Made by a program: the position numbers and the translations under genes
The notes under the pieces: generated by a model
What the model was told of the DNA's origin: nothing
The model's input: the letters and a program-made list of their open reading frames with translations, nothing else
Databases searched by the model: none
NCBI RefSeq assembly: GCF_030463535.1
Contig: NC_132891.1
Span: 5,513,318 to 5,577,317, forward strand
Reading direction: 5' to 3'
Length of the DNA: 64,000 bases
Source of the DNA: Salminus brasiliensis
Lineage: Eukaryota; Chordata; Actinopteri; Characiformes; Bryconidae
Shown: positions 33,408 to 44,718 of the stretch, one piece after another
How the letters are laid out: each line of letters starts with the position of its first letter
Position numbering within the stretch: the stretch's first letter is position 1

Positions 33408-36400
33408 CTAGAGACAAAAGAGCGTACAACAAAAGACACTGAGTGCAGGAGAAATCTGTTTTCCCTATTAAAGGTTTGAAGTTACACTTTCAGCACAAAC
33501 ACATCAAAAAGTGCAGAGTAAGCATGCTGAACTTTAGACCGCAAAAAAGAGTGGAAAAACACCACTGCACATATGTTGCATGGTCAGTTTGAGGAAGTCT
33601 GAGAGTCGGACTTCACCAGATACACTAGAAGTTTTACCTTACTGAGCTGCTTTTTTTGCATCTGACAGATGCAAATGCTACCTTTGACCTGACCTTAAAA
33701 CCCATGTTCCTGACCAGTAGGCTTGGTACTAGGCTGGTTACTGTACCATATGTGCGATATAGGGCTGGGCCTGTCTATGCTCTTAACAATAAAGCTGCTT
33801 TAAATGGTTCTTTGAGAAATACCATAGAAGAACCGCATGTGGACAAAAGTATTGGGACACTTGCTCATTCATTGTTATAAGAGCTTATCCTGCCTAAGTT
33901 CTGTCTTTACTGTCCAGGGAAAAGGGCTTTCTACTGGATTTTGGAGGAGCACTGCTGTGAGGATTCGATTGCAACGCCAAGAGCGTTTGTTAGTGAGGTC
34001 AGGATGTTGGATGATCATCATCACTCCTCCTTATCATCCCCAACTCAACCCATCCATCCTTTCAGAGAACACAGTTCTGCTGCTCCACAGCTCAGCGCTG
34101 GGGGGATTTATACACCACGTCTAGGTGTATGGTGCCAATAGGTTCATGTTTATCTGCTCCAGAGAGTCCCATTCTATCGGCAGTACTTCTTCACAAGGAC
34201 TAGACAAGCTGTGTGTGTGAGAGTGTGTGCATTTGCACATCTGTGTCAGCAATGGTGCAACTTAAAGTACACAGTGGACATTATTAGTGTCATGTCTCCG
34301 GTACTCACATGCAGGGATGGTGCAGTCTCTGGTATTGTGGTAGAGCCTGTAGACATGCTTTCTGCACTTTGGACTGAAGTACAGAGGCCCTGTGGACAAG
34401 CAGGAAAGCTGGTCAGGAAGGGAACAGTCTGAAAGGCCACAGACCGGCTCACACATTTCTCAGCTGCTCTAGCTTAGACATTTCTTAACTACGCTCTTCT
34501 TCTTAGTGAGACATCCTAATGTTAATGGTACACCACCCAGTATGATTAATGATTACTGGCTTCTAATGAGAGCTTCGAGACCCTACACACTGTGCTTCTT
34601 CCTGATGCACAGTTTAAGACATGGGGTCAACATGGTCAACCTTTCTGACCTACAAAAGCAACGTGAATGAGCCATGTGGCCCCTGAACTTCAAATTAAGG
34701 ATGACTCTGGACTTCCTATATATTGAGCACTATATATTGACTGGCTGAATCATACATGTCTCTCTGTTAGACATGGAGAGCACTGCTTGAGTGCAGAAGT
34801 CACTATTGTCGTGGCCTAGGCAGTATTTCAGTATCCCTTTTGTCCGAGCCGCTCTCAGAAAGTCCGATAAATTGCTTTTGGTGCATTTACTGGAACGCTC
34901 TGCAGCCACATAATCACTGAATGATGGTCTGATAAGAAATTATATGATATGACCATTTTCATTAAAGTCACATGGCCACCAAATCGTATGGTCATCTGAT
35001 CCACATATGAAAGTCTGATGTAAAAAGATCCAAACACAGCTCTGGAAAAAGAAAATCACATCTGTCATATTACTGATTGGTCAGGAATTGGTCAGGAATC
35101 AGATGTTCAGTCCCTATTTCATTGATGTACAGTGAATTTAACCAATAGTATGGTCTGTGTGCCAAAAACACCAGCCCACCAGCCTAATATTGCATAGGCC
35201 CCCCTTATACCGCTACAACAGATCTGAGCATTTGAGGCACGGACCCCACAAGACCTTTGAAGGCGTCCTGTGGTATCTGGCACCAAGACTAATGTTAGCA
35301 GCAGATCCTTTAAGTCCTGTAAGGTGGGCAGGGCCTCTATAGATCGTATCAATGAGCCTTAGGTGGCCATGGCTCTTTGGTACTTTTCTGTAGCACGTTT
35401 GGTAGGTACTGACCACTGCATACCAGAAAACCCCTACAAGACCTGCCTGGTGTTTTGGAGATGTTCTGACCCAGTCAGTCGTCTAGACATTTGGTTCTTG
35501 TCAAAGTGGCTCAGATCTTTCTGCTTCTAACATCTTCATCACCTTCAAGAACTGACTGTTGTTCACTTGCTGCCAGATAGATCCACCCCTTGACAGGAGT
35601 CACTGTGGATGAAGATCATCAACGTTTTTACGTGACCTATCAGTGGTGTTATTGTTGTGGCTGATTGGTGTATATTGACAGATGCTGTAATTTCTTTTTT
35701 ATTGCTTGTCTGCTATTATATGAGCAGCAGCTCATCCTTCAAGAACAATAAGAGCATTTATCAAGTGTCGGCTATTAGAAATGTTTAAAAAAGAGATGAT
35801 GTGCTGCTAGAAGAGAAGGAAACCATGCTGCGTTCCCATGTTTTAGTGCAGACCTTCAAATAAATGTGCTCGAACCAGGGTTCAACTTGGAAGTAGGTCT
35901 AAACCCCCTGAGGACTACAGTTCAGTTGTTTGGCACCTGAGTACAGGTGGAGTGTTCACACCTGAAGAATTTTGGAGCAGAAATGTTATTGGTCCTCACC
36001 AAAAAAGGTAAGTTCTTGTAAGACAGGTGTAGAACTTTGTCCTTGATCCTCTTTATCATCTTGATCCTGTTTACACCTGCTCATCTCATACTTCTCCAGT
36101 ATCAGGATTCAAATTTGGGTGGTGCTAATCCATCTAAGAATGTAGATGTAGTTGTAAACCCCTGATTTGCGTATTAAGTCCCATCTAGCAATCTGACTTC
36201 AGTCTGAATGACAGAAGGCAGTGTATCTGTTTACAGGCCAACAACCTATATTTTAAATGAGAGAACCGGATGTGCTGACCGCATCAGATTCAAAACCCTG
36301 ACGCTGGCCTACAAAGCCCAGAATGGAGCAGCCAGCCCCTCCGTACTTGATGGCAATGGTCAAAAGCCTGATCTGCACCAAGAGCCCTTCCAGCTTCAAG

Positions 36401-38696
36401 TACAGCTCGGCTTGACCCGCCATCCCTCAAAATCCACGGAAGACGAGCGTCCAGGCTTTTTCTGTCCTGCACCGAAGTGGTGGAACGAGCTTCCCCTGGG
36501 TGTCCGAACAGCAGAGTCCACCGCTCACTGTCGTCAAACCCAGACTGAAGACCCTCCTCTTCTGAGAGTACTTGAGCGAATAGCAGAGTGGTCTCCTTAC
36601 TGACTTGTGTTTAGTAGAGTCTAAACTTAGAGGATCTTTGAATTTTAGTCTATTGAAACTAGCTGAGGTTTTTCTTGGGTAAATAGCAAAGCACTTTAGT
36701 AAGTCGCTCTGGATAAGAGTGTCTGCTAAATGCCTTAAAAGTTAATGTAAATGTAAATTAATGTAAACAGAGTCTTTACTTTTTTCGTATCCAGCCTCAC
36801 CTGTTAAGTGTTTTAAAAACTTTTCCTTCTTCCTGAGGTCTCTGGGGAAGATTTCTGCAAAGAGACAGAAAGACAGAAAGAGTTGGGTCAAATGTCAAAT
36901 CCTAGATCAGCTGACCGCCAGGACGGAGCAATGACCCTGAAGCCCAGAATTGGGCCCCCAGCCAATTTCCCACCATCACCGTGCTCTGACTAAGCCCATA
37001 GTAGCAGATTTGGCTTTAGTTCAGCACCTAATTACCAACAGGCCACACTTTCTGCCCTTTATTGAACACGCTGTGTTCAGTGGACCACTGTGGTCCAGGT
37101 CCTGGCTGAGGTGGTGATTATTATTCATCATTTTCAGCATTTTATTTAGGCAAATGTTGGTTTTACGAGCTTGACCTACATGATGCTTTGAGAGAGGATT
37201 TTTTTTGTGACTAGAAATGAATCCATAAACTGAATTTAGGTTCTAGACATTTATTTATTTATTTATTTATTTATCCAAACGTGGACCTGTTATAAGTGAA
37301 GGTCTTTGTTTAGAGGTTCGTAAGTGGCCTAAACTCATACTCGGGTATAAGTGTAGTTACTTCGTTAAAATGCTGACTGCACTTGAGTAGAATTATTTGG
37401 AAGTTTATTTGGCTCTATTCTTCTCTTTTTTATGCACTTGAATGCTAAGAAGGCTAAGTTGTAGCACAGATGCAGAATATACAGCTCTGGACAAAAATAA
37501 GAGACCACTTCTTAAAGCTTAAAGCTGAGTTTCCTGAATTTGCAGAATATAAATGGCATAAAGTCCCGACAGCAATGTGAAAGACTACTGGAGAGCCTGC
37601 CGAGACATGAGAGCTGTGATTGGCAGTCGAGGTTATTTCACCATAGTGATTTCTGAATGCTCTCAAAGTTCAGATATTAGTACTGTGTTTTCAATAATAA
37701 CTTCTGTACATTGTAATTATTATCATCATTTATTTCCATTATTTGAGCAGCTGTTTTTGAGCAGTTGTCATTTCTGCAAATAAATAAATGCTCTAAATAT
37801 TAATATTTTATTTGGAATTTAGGAGAAATGTTGTCCATGGTTTATTAAATACAGCACCAGTGTTAATTTCCCTTAAACACACTGCCTATAAACAGTAAAA
37901 CCAGAGCTGTACATAAAATGAAACACATAAAAGAAGTATGTAGTAAATAGATGAAAACATAACTGCAGAAAAATCAGGCTTTTCCTCACAAATATGCTTA
38001 ACTCAAACCAGAGTTAGATTCAGGTATCCCACTGTCCTCTATTTCTAATATCAAATCGAGCTTACTGATCGAGCTGAGAACCTGTGTACTTCAAGAACAA
38101 GAATTAAAGACAGACTAACACAAACCATGCACACTATATGTTTTTAAAAAGATGCCCCATAAATATTTGATAAACATATTTGACAAAAAAGTATGAAGAA
38201 CCCTTTATAAGTCTTTATAACATAATGGTTTTATATGGGTGTAAAACATCTTCTTTAAAGAGCCTTTAAACTATGTGGGATCACTTTTACAAAAGTGGTT
38301 CCTTAAAGAATCTTTTTCTATTAAGACTGTAGGTGGATCAAGTCCATGTGTGTAATCAATCCCCTCCTCTGTGTTTCACTTTTGGTCATAATTTGAACCT
38401 GGCAGCTGTCCATTATGTTGTATCAGACGACCATATATATATATATATATATATATATACACGGAAGACGAGCGTCCAGACTTTTTTCTGTCCTGCACCG
38501 AAGTGGTGGAACGAGCTTCCCCTGGGTGTCCGAACAGCAACGTCCAACACTCGCTGTCTTCAAACCCAGACTGAAGACCCTCCTCTTCTGAGTGGTCACC
38601 ATACTGACTTGTGTTTAGTCGTGTCTAAACTTAAAGGATCTTTGAATTATTAGTCTATTGAAACTAGCTGAGGTTTTTCTTTGGCAAATAGCAAAG

Positions 38697-38740
<44 letters not shown>

Positions 38741-40562
38741 GACTTTGTTTTAAATATTAAATATACATTGCCCCCCCCCCCCCCCCCCAAAGTTATACAG
38801 GGTTTCAGAAGCATAGATATATATATATATAATATGTGTATTATATAATTAATATGTGTATTATATAATGAAATTTAGTAAGTATTTAAAGTAAAATGTG
38901 TGTATCCAATTATAAAAAGCTGTATTTTTCATTTACAAACGGACCATGCTGTTTTTGTTATTTGAGTAACTCCTACTTTTTTCTCAATTTTTCTGCCTAA
39001 TTTAGTCATTAAGATTCAGTGTGGTTTGATTAGAAATGCAGCATTTTATAGAAACCCCTTCCGAACTGCTGGCTGTGATGGGAACCAGATGTCTCAAGGC
39101 TTTAATGAGTTTATAGTGCTGAGATAAACCTTTGGTCTGAACACGTTTTTATAAATTTAAGTCAAAGAGGAGGGGAACATGTAGGGCGTTGTAGGGCAAT
39201 ATAGTCCAAAAAGAAGACACATGTTTTCAGGTTTACCACTATTTTACCATCATCATCAACATTCCATATAAAACCCTGAGAACACGTGTAGGCTCACTGG
39301 TGGCTTTGGATAGCAAACAGAACGGCTACATTTGCGATGCCTGCTTCTTATAATCACCACTGTACAGAAATCTGAGACTCTACATTTCTCATAAATGAAC
39401 TTTTGCTTACGTCTCAAGGAATTAATTATGCAGAGATTTTCAATGATCAGAATCTGACTTTAAAGCTGATTGGTTTAAATTAAATCTGCTCTTATTGGCT
39501 GACCTGCTGTATATTTTGCCTCATTCAAAAGGCAGTCCAGGTTAAAGCAGACCCAAAACAGTAGGATTTACCACGTTGACTTTTGGCTTGAGACTATTTC
39601 ATTGGTGTAACAGCGTTTCTCGGCCTCTCTACCGGCATAAATAAAGGAATAGCACTTAACAGCCTTCATTTCCTATGCTGATAGATGGAGGATGTACACT
39701 ATAAATCCTTCTTATAGGGGTCTTCAGATACACTCACTCACACAGGTGTTCAAATGGCAACACATAGCTTATAGAGTTATACAGAGCTTATACAGAGTAT
39801 AATTTCCATAGAGTGGGACACTCTAGCGCAGTGGTGCCCAACCACCAATCTACCTTCAACCCAGGGAGGGCTTGTTAAGATACAGCTGATTAGCTGTACC
39901 TGGTGAGGAGGGTAAACACTAAGATGTGCAGGACAGGGTGTCATCCAGGACCAGGGATGGGAACCACTGCTCTAGAGCAGCCACACTTGAGCCTAGGGTC
40001 ACTACCCCCAGTGCCAAACATCAGCTAGGGGGGTAGAAATTCTCCTAGGATTGAGCTGGAGTGAGGTACTGGAGCTCCATCCACTACTTGTGGGATAAGC
40101 TGGAGTTGCAGAACTAATCATCCAAAATCAGTACCTGACCTCACTAATGCTCTTGTGTAGCTGAACGCAATCAAATCCTCACAGCAATGTTCCATTGGCT
40201 GAGTACTTGATTTCAGAAGAAACGCTGGATAAGCAGACGTCTACAAACTTTTGAAGAGTATGTTCCACTGTGGTTCAACAGGGAGCTCAGAACTTGGTTG
40301 GCACTCTACCCACCTCACCGGTTCTCTTACCGAGTATCTGTTCCCCGTTCTCCGTCTTCAGCCCGTGCCCGCTCCTGGAGACGTCCTCGTGCTCCAGCTT
40401 GTGCTCCTTCTCCGAGGTGGACTGTGTAATCCGCTCAAGAAGGGTGTCACGGCACGGTGCGCACTCCTCTCCATTCCCACCCTCCTTGGGCCGGCCGCTC
40501 ACTCGCTGAGACAGAAGTAGCAGCACCAGCACCACAACGAGGGGAACCCGTAGAGCACACAT
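33343..40562 (-). CDS. alkal2: ALK and LTK ligand 2 (augmentor/FAM150 family), whole coding gene
   Basis: Secreted cytokine-like ligand that activates the ALK and LTK receptor tyrosine kinases. In fish this family acts in neural-crest iridophore development. Joining complement(40331-40562), (36801-36854), (34309-34389) and (33343-33407) gives 143 residues; human ALKAL2 has 152. Residues 1-23 are a signal peptide with a VVVLVLLLL core. Residues 24-77 are a variable polar segment with two cysteines (34, 36). From residue 78 the conserved augmentor domain reads EIFPRDLRKKEKFLKHLTGP, then the YFSPK-type segment, RLYHNTRDCTIPA and YYKRCARLLTRLA. Cys104, Cys118, Cys127 and Cys140 match the four conserved cysteines that form two disulfides. 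All junctions are GT-AG with matching phases. The gene is convergent with acp1 as in human. Which fish co-orthologue it is (2a or 2b) cannot be told. Confidence 0.93.
33836..34268 (+). mobile_element. MITE-A copy 9 in the last alkal2 intron
   Basis: Left end gtggacaaaagtattgggac at 33839-33858. It stops short of the terminal repeat at about 34268, only about 40 bases from the donor of alkal2 exon 3. A MITE-B scrap (33790-33838) abuts it on the left. Confidence 0.8.
34309..34389 (-). CDS. alkal2: alkal2 coding exon 3 (81 bp)
   Basis: Acceptor tccacag and donor gtgagt. Encodes residues 96-122 plus the first base of Tyr123: GPLYFSPKCRKHVYRLYHNT then RDCTIPA. This is the most conserved block of the family and holds Cys104 and Cys118. 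A MITE copy ends about 40 bases beyond its donor. Confidence 0.95.
35150..35690 (-). mobile_element. Tc1/mariner transposase N-terminal relic, copy 3
   Basis: The complement reads MVSTYQTCYRKVPKSHGHLR then LIDTIYRGP, the region after the first helix-turn-helix of a fish Tc1-like transposase, with frameshifts elsewhere. Confidence 0.65.
36196..36760 (+). mobile_element. L2-type LINE, 3' end of ORF2 plus tail
   Basis: An open frame at 36208-36603 encodes RIRFKTLTLAYKAQNGAASP and, further on, FFCPAPKWWNELPLGVRTAE, the C-terminal signature of fish L2-like reverse transcriptase proteins. It then has the tail gtcgctctggataagagtgt and imperfect taaatg repeats. It is 5'-truncated, the usual state, and ends about 40 bp from alkal2 exon 2. 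Confidence 0.85.
36801..36854 (-). CDS. alkal2: alkal2 coding exon 2 (54 bp)
   Basis: Small exon with acceptor ttgcag and donor gtgagg. Completes Glu78 and encodes IFPRDLRKKEKFLKHLT plus the first base of Gly96. The phase fits the exons on either side, and the peptide matches the start of the conserved ALKAL domain. Confidence 0.93.
37478..37915 (+). mobile_element. MITE-C copy 2
   Basis: Left end acagctctggacaaaaataa; right end the inverted form, aaaccagagctgtac. The interior is nearly identical to the other MITE-C copies. Confidence 0.75.
38185..38335. mobile_element. MITE-B copy
   Basis: Self-complementary gaaccctttat / ataaag-type sequence with ttaaagagcc and gtggttcctt motifs, related to copies at 41245-41415 and 59826-59935. 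Confidence 0.5.
38431..38789 (+). mobile_element. L2 3' fragment between two (TA)n tracts, plus poly-C
   Basis: A 240-bp copy of the LINE region seen at 36455-36695 (gaagacgagcgtccag to ttggcaaatagcaaagca) sits between TA runs at 38431-38459 and 38701-38738. An 18-base C run follows at 38771-38788. Confidence 0.8.
40020..40260 (-). mobile_element. MITE-A copy 10 (degenerate)
   Basis: Retains tcaaatcctcacagcaatg and a decayed end, acgtctacaaacttttga. It lies just downstream (minus sense) of alkal2 coding exon 1. Confidence 0.65.
40331..40562 (-). CDS. alkal2: alkal2 first coding exon
   Basis: The ATG at 40562-40560 opens a signal peptide (MCALRVPLVVVLVLLLLSQR, then VSG) followed by the poorly conserved pro-region to Leu77 and one base of the next codon. 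The minus-strand donor gtaaga starts at 40330. A strong acceptor (a long CT tract ending gcacag) places the 5' edge of this exon at 40625, leaving 63 bases of 5' UTR here. Confidence 0.9.
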
Positions 40563-40667
40563 CTCTGAACTGCTGTGGTAAGGGCAGAACCACAGGGCAG
40601 TGGAGCTACGAAGGCCTTGTGCACTCTGTGCAGAGAGAGAGGGAAGGAGAAGAGCGAGTTAGTGAGA

Positions 40668-40995
40668 GCAGTGGAGATCCTACAGCTGGAGTCATTAACC
40701 AGCATAATAAAGGGATGCTGAGGAGCCCATGTTCGGGACAGATGAGGTTTGAGTGGTTTTATGTACCCCCCAAAAAAATCCAGCAATGCTAATTTCTGTT
40801 GGCATCAATATGGGATTCTAGTACTATGTTAGCGATTAGCTGTACCAGGTGTGCAGGACAGGGTGCCGGGTGCAGAACTAGGGCTAGGAACCAATGAGCA
40901 ATGGAGATCCTACAGCTGGAGTCATAAACCAGCCCAGTAAAGGGATGTTGGAGGGATGTTGGTTTTAGTACTATGTTAGCGATTAGCTCACAACA
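40668..40995. repeat. Tandemly duplicated segment beside the alkal2 exon
   Basis: tggagatcctacagctggag occurs at about 40671 and 40903, each followed by ccag..taaagggatg, and agtactatgttagcgattag occurs at about 40818 and 40968. A duplication of about 150-230 bp starts some 45 bp from the exon's acceptor. Confidence 0.8.
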
Positions 40996-41244
40996 GTGCA
41001 CAAATCATTTTTCTGGGCAATCAAGATTGAACATGGTCGTTTTAAGCCTGTAAAACATCCCATGTTTTATTTGAAGCTTATAACAGACATAATAACATGT
41101 ATTTTATCTTGGATGAAGCATTTCTAGAGTAACTTTAGACCTCCTGCTGCTGTTTTCCATTTCCTGAGAGAAATCTGGCTAGGCTACCACTCGTATTCAA
41201 GGACAGTGATGTACCCAGGACTGTATTTGCTTGTATTTATTAAA

Positions 41245-41415
41245 TCCAAAGAACCATTTTTGTAAAAAGGGATGTGTGTGAAGAACCATTCAATGGTTTA
41301 AAGAAGTGGATTTCCCCATTTAAAGGTTCTTCACACTCACATCTTTTAAAAATAGCTCTGTATGAAAGGAAAATGGTTCTTCCATGGCTCAAACAACCAT
41401 CTGCAGCACCTCCAT
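41245..41415. mobile_element. MITE-B copy
   Basis: Foldback sequence: gtgtgaagaaccattcaatg and, inverted, ggttcttcacactcac flank a short centre. Confidence 0.55.
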
Positions 41416-43101
41416 TGATAAAAGTATATGCTAGCGGTTAATTGGACAAGTTAACCAATGACTATAGAAAACATGGACGCCATGATGTCAGACATGCAAC
41501 CAAAGTCTGTGCAGTAGAGACCAGAGGCAGAGCCAGACTCGCCCCCTTCTCCCACACCTGAGACCGTATGTCTCAGACCGCCTTCACTGAGCTTCCAGTG
41601 CAGAAGCAGAGTGAATTCACCCCTGGATTTCCAGTTTGTCCGGTAAGTGGATGCTCCTACAATAAAAGTGCAGCTCATTGTAAGGTCCACTACAGCTCAG
41701 CTCCTCCATATAATCAACAGAAAGGGCTGCATGCAGGTCCTGCAGATGACCAGTCTCTCCCAGCTAAGGCTGTCGATCAATTCATTCCTAAGTGTAGCCC
41801 CGCCTTCTCACGACAATAAAAAATGGGCTGATATTAGCACAGGGAAAAATGACTGTTGGAATTTGGGGCCACTGGAGATGGGAAGACAGTTTAGAGGAGG
41901 AGAATGAGATGGAAAATGGGTCACTGGGCCTAACCAATGAGTTAGCCTGCTTGGTTCTACATAGATATTACAGAAAGAAAATCTGATTGGACGATACTAA
42001 TAATATTTACTTTGGGTGTTTCAGGATTTCAGACCTTTTTTTCTGCCCAGTGCAATAAATAAGTAGTTTAAATATGCAGAGGCCTTCTCTGAAGGTTTGT
42101 AAGGGGACCCTCTAGGGGACCCCCTCTTTTTATCCCTTAGAATTAAACTCACCTTTTTGATACTGTGCATTTAAGACTAATCTGTGTGAAGACTGAACAG
42201 TGACCTCAGGAAAATGAACGTACGCACTACAGCAGACGCTTTCTCCTTAAACAAGTGAAGAAGTGGACCCCTTTATCATGGGCCAGCCTGCTGTCGGCAG
42301 GATTCAGGTAGCGTGGGCAGGTCATAAACTCTTGTTTACTCCAGTTTCAGCTGCTGATTCTAGTGGATTCTTTCTAAATGAGCTAAAGACATGCTGTAAA
42401 TAAGCTCAGTGCAGTTTAAAGGGAAGTAAATACACAAATACATGACATTGCATGACTGCTTTTCTGGAGGACTCTGAATAAACGAGTGATGGGAAATGGT
42501 GTAAATAGCTTCATTACCTTAAGAGTTGTTTTTAGTGGGGAATTGAATTAAAGGATGGGATTATCAGTCGGAGCCCCATGTGACCTATAACACACTAACC
42601 CATATGAGCTCAGTCCACTCTGGCAGGGATGCTGAATTGCTGCTTCGACACAGCTGAGTCATGTGCTCCAGCGTTTAAACACACTGACTTTGTGAAAGTT
42701 CAAAAATGTCCCTAATGCTATTATGGCCCACCAGGTGAGGGGGAGGAGGGGCGGGGGGCTTTTTGTAAATGCAAAGTTGACCTTTTTAACCTTGCATGTT
42801 TGTGTGTGTATTCATGTTAAGTATGCTTTGTCATATCATATCATTTCCGACATAAAATTCTTGTTTTTTGTAAATTTTTTATTCAATTTTAGTGACTTTC
42901 GCTAGTTTTTGACCCTTGGTTACATCGCCATGCACCAGAGGGCGGGGCAAAGTAATATTAACCTCCCTCTCCCACCACCTGCAGTCTATCACAGAGCCAA
43001 ACAGCTCAGCTAGACCCCCCCTGATGTCATGTTTCACTCAGAAATAAGAGATGGTAGAGGAGGACAGTGTGCTCTGACTTTTGCTCCACATTCAGCTTCG
43101 G

Positions 43102-43627
43102 TTATACTGTATTTGTAAGGTATTTTTATACTGTAAGGGATTTTATGTCATACTGTATTTGTAAGGTATTTTTATACGGTATGGGATTTTATGTCATACT
43201 GTATTTGTAAGGTATTTTTATACTGTAAGGGATTCTATGTTATACTGTATTTGTAAGGTATTTTTATACTGTAAGGGATTCTATGTTATACTGTATTTGT
43301 AAGGTATTTTTATACTGTAAGGGATTCTATGTTATACTGTATTTGTAAGGTATTTTTATACTGTAAGGGATTCTATGTTATACTGTATTTGTAAGGTATT
43401 TTTATACTGTAAGGGATTCTATGTTATACTGTATTTGTAAGGTATTTTTATACTGTAAGGGATTCTATGTTATACTGTATTTGTAAGGTATTTTTATACT
43501 GTAAGGGATTCTATGTTATACTGTATTTGTAAGGTATTTTTATACTGTAAGGGATTCTATGTTATACTGTATTTTTAAGGTATTTTTATACTGTAAGGGA
43601 TTTTATGTTATACTGTATTTGTAAGGA
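43102..43627 (+). repeat. 46-bp minisatellite, about 11 units
   Basis: Unit tatactgtatttgtaaggta followed by tttttatactgtaagggatt and ctatgt. Inner units are nearly identical; outer ones read ttttatgtca or carry ttttaagg variants. It lies in the presumed 5' UTR intron of alkal2. Confidence 0.95.
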
Positions 43628-43857
43628 CAGACTGTTACTGGGTCTAAAAGTTACTTTTACTTGGGAAATTCAATAAAAGCATGGCTTTTTGATTCAGGGA
43701 TCCATATCACACACAGCTGGCATGAGCATCCTTATGCAAAAGTCAATACCCAAGACATGCAAAAGTCACAAACACAAAAGCAGAGCATGTAGAATCATGT
43801 GTGGCGCATTAGCTTGCATATGTGTGGTTTGTTTTTTTGGACATGTTAGTTCAAATA

Positions 43858-44080
43858 CAGTCTTATTCAAAGGTTTTGGCACCCCTGGTCATATTGGGTT
43901 CAAAGCATAATTACTGTTTATTTGCTAAACTGAACATCGCACATATTTTATGACTTGATAAAGTCTTTTACTCTTTTCAGTCTAAATTCAGTCTTTAATA
44001 AACTGAAAAAGTTGAGCAATTTGTGCACTAATGAAATAGATTTAGTCTTTATTAAACTCAGCCTTTGAAACGAGTCAGAG
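43858..44080. mobile_element. Possible Tc1-type terminal fragment
   Basis: Starts with caaaggttttggcacccctg, resembling the inverted end of Tc1-like elements (compare agggtgcccaaacttttgca at 55481). No coding part is seen. Confidence 0.4.
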
Positions 44081-44384
44081 TGATCAGATGGGACTGAGTT
44101 CTAACAGAGCCACAGGAAACCCAAATCCATATCACACACTGCCCCATATGAGCTGATGGCCCAGCCCCAGCACACTCGAGTCCACCCCCCCCCCCTTCTT
44201 CGTGACGTCACGACTCAATGCACTTCTGTGGAACACTTTGTGAAAGAGATCAAATGAAGCTCTTCCAGACAGAGCTGTCTGATTGGTCTGCTCCTAATGC
44301 TTAGTGGTCCTCAGTGATGGAGTCAGGTGTTGTGAGCCATCAGGTAATCTGGGACAATTTGTGGGATATTATTGATCCCTGAAT

Positions 44385-44695
44385 GATGATGATGATGATA
44401 ATAATAATAATAATAAACAGTAATGACACGTCTTAGTTCCCCAGTTTTTAGTTTTAAGTCATTTTTTGCTCCACCAGTGAGATCTGATATGCTTATTGAT
44501 CTTATTCATGGACATGAAAATAATAACATGATTAATAAAAATGATAATAATAATAGAAATATGATAATAATGATGATGACAATAATAATAATTGTTATTA
44601 TTCTAATAATAATTATAATAACGGTTATAGTAACATTTATATTAATACTACTACTACTAATAACAATAATCATAATAATCGTAATAATAAATAAA
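44385..44695. repeat. (ATA/ATG)n trinucleotide-rich block
   Basis: About 300 bp of interrupted aat/atg/att triplets directly beyond the putative alkal2 5' exon donor. Open frames of N, I and M residues here are artefacts. Confidence 0.9.
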
Positions 44696-44718
44696 AGCAC
44701 GTGCGTTTGTAAACTTAC

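Noticed and set aside
36208..36603. 131-codon frame as a host gene
   Set aside because: Matches the C-terminal end of an L2-like LINE ORF2 and is followed by the LINE tail.
43102..43627. Regular direct repeats resembling a CRISPR array
   Set aside because: Units are contiguous without unique spacers, the genome is vertebrate, and no cas genes are present; this is a minisatellite. The same applies to 48842-49105.
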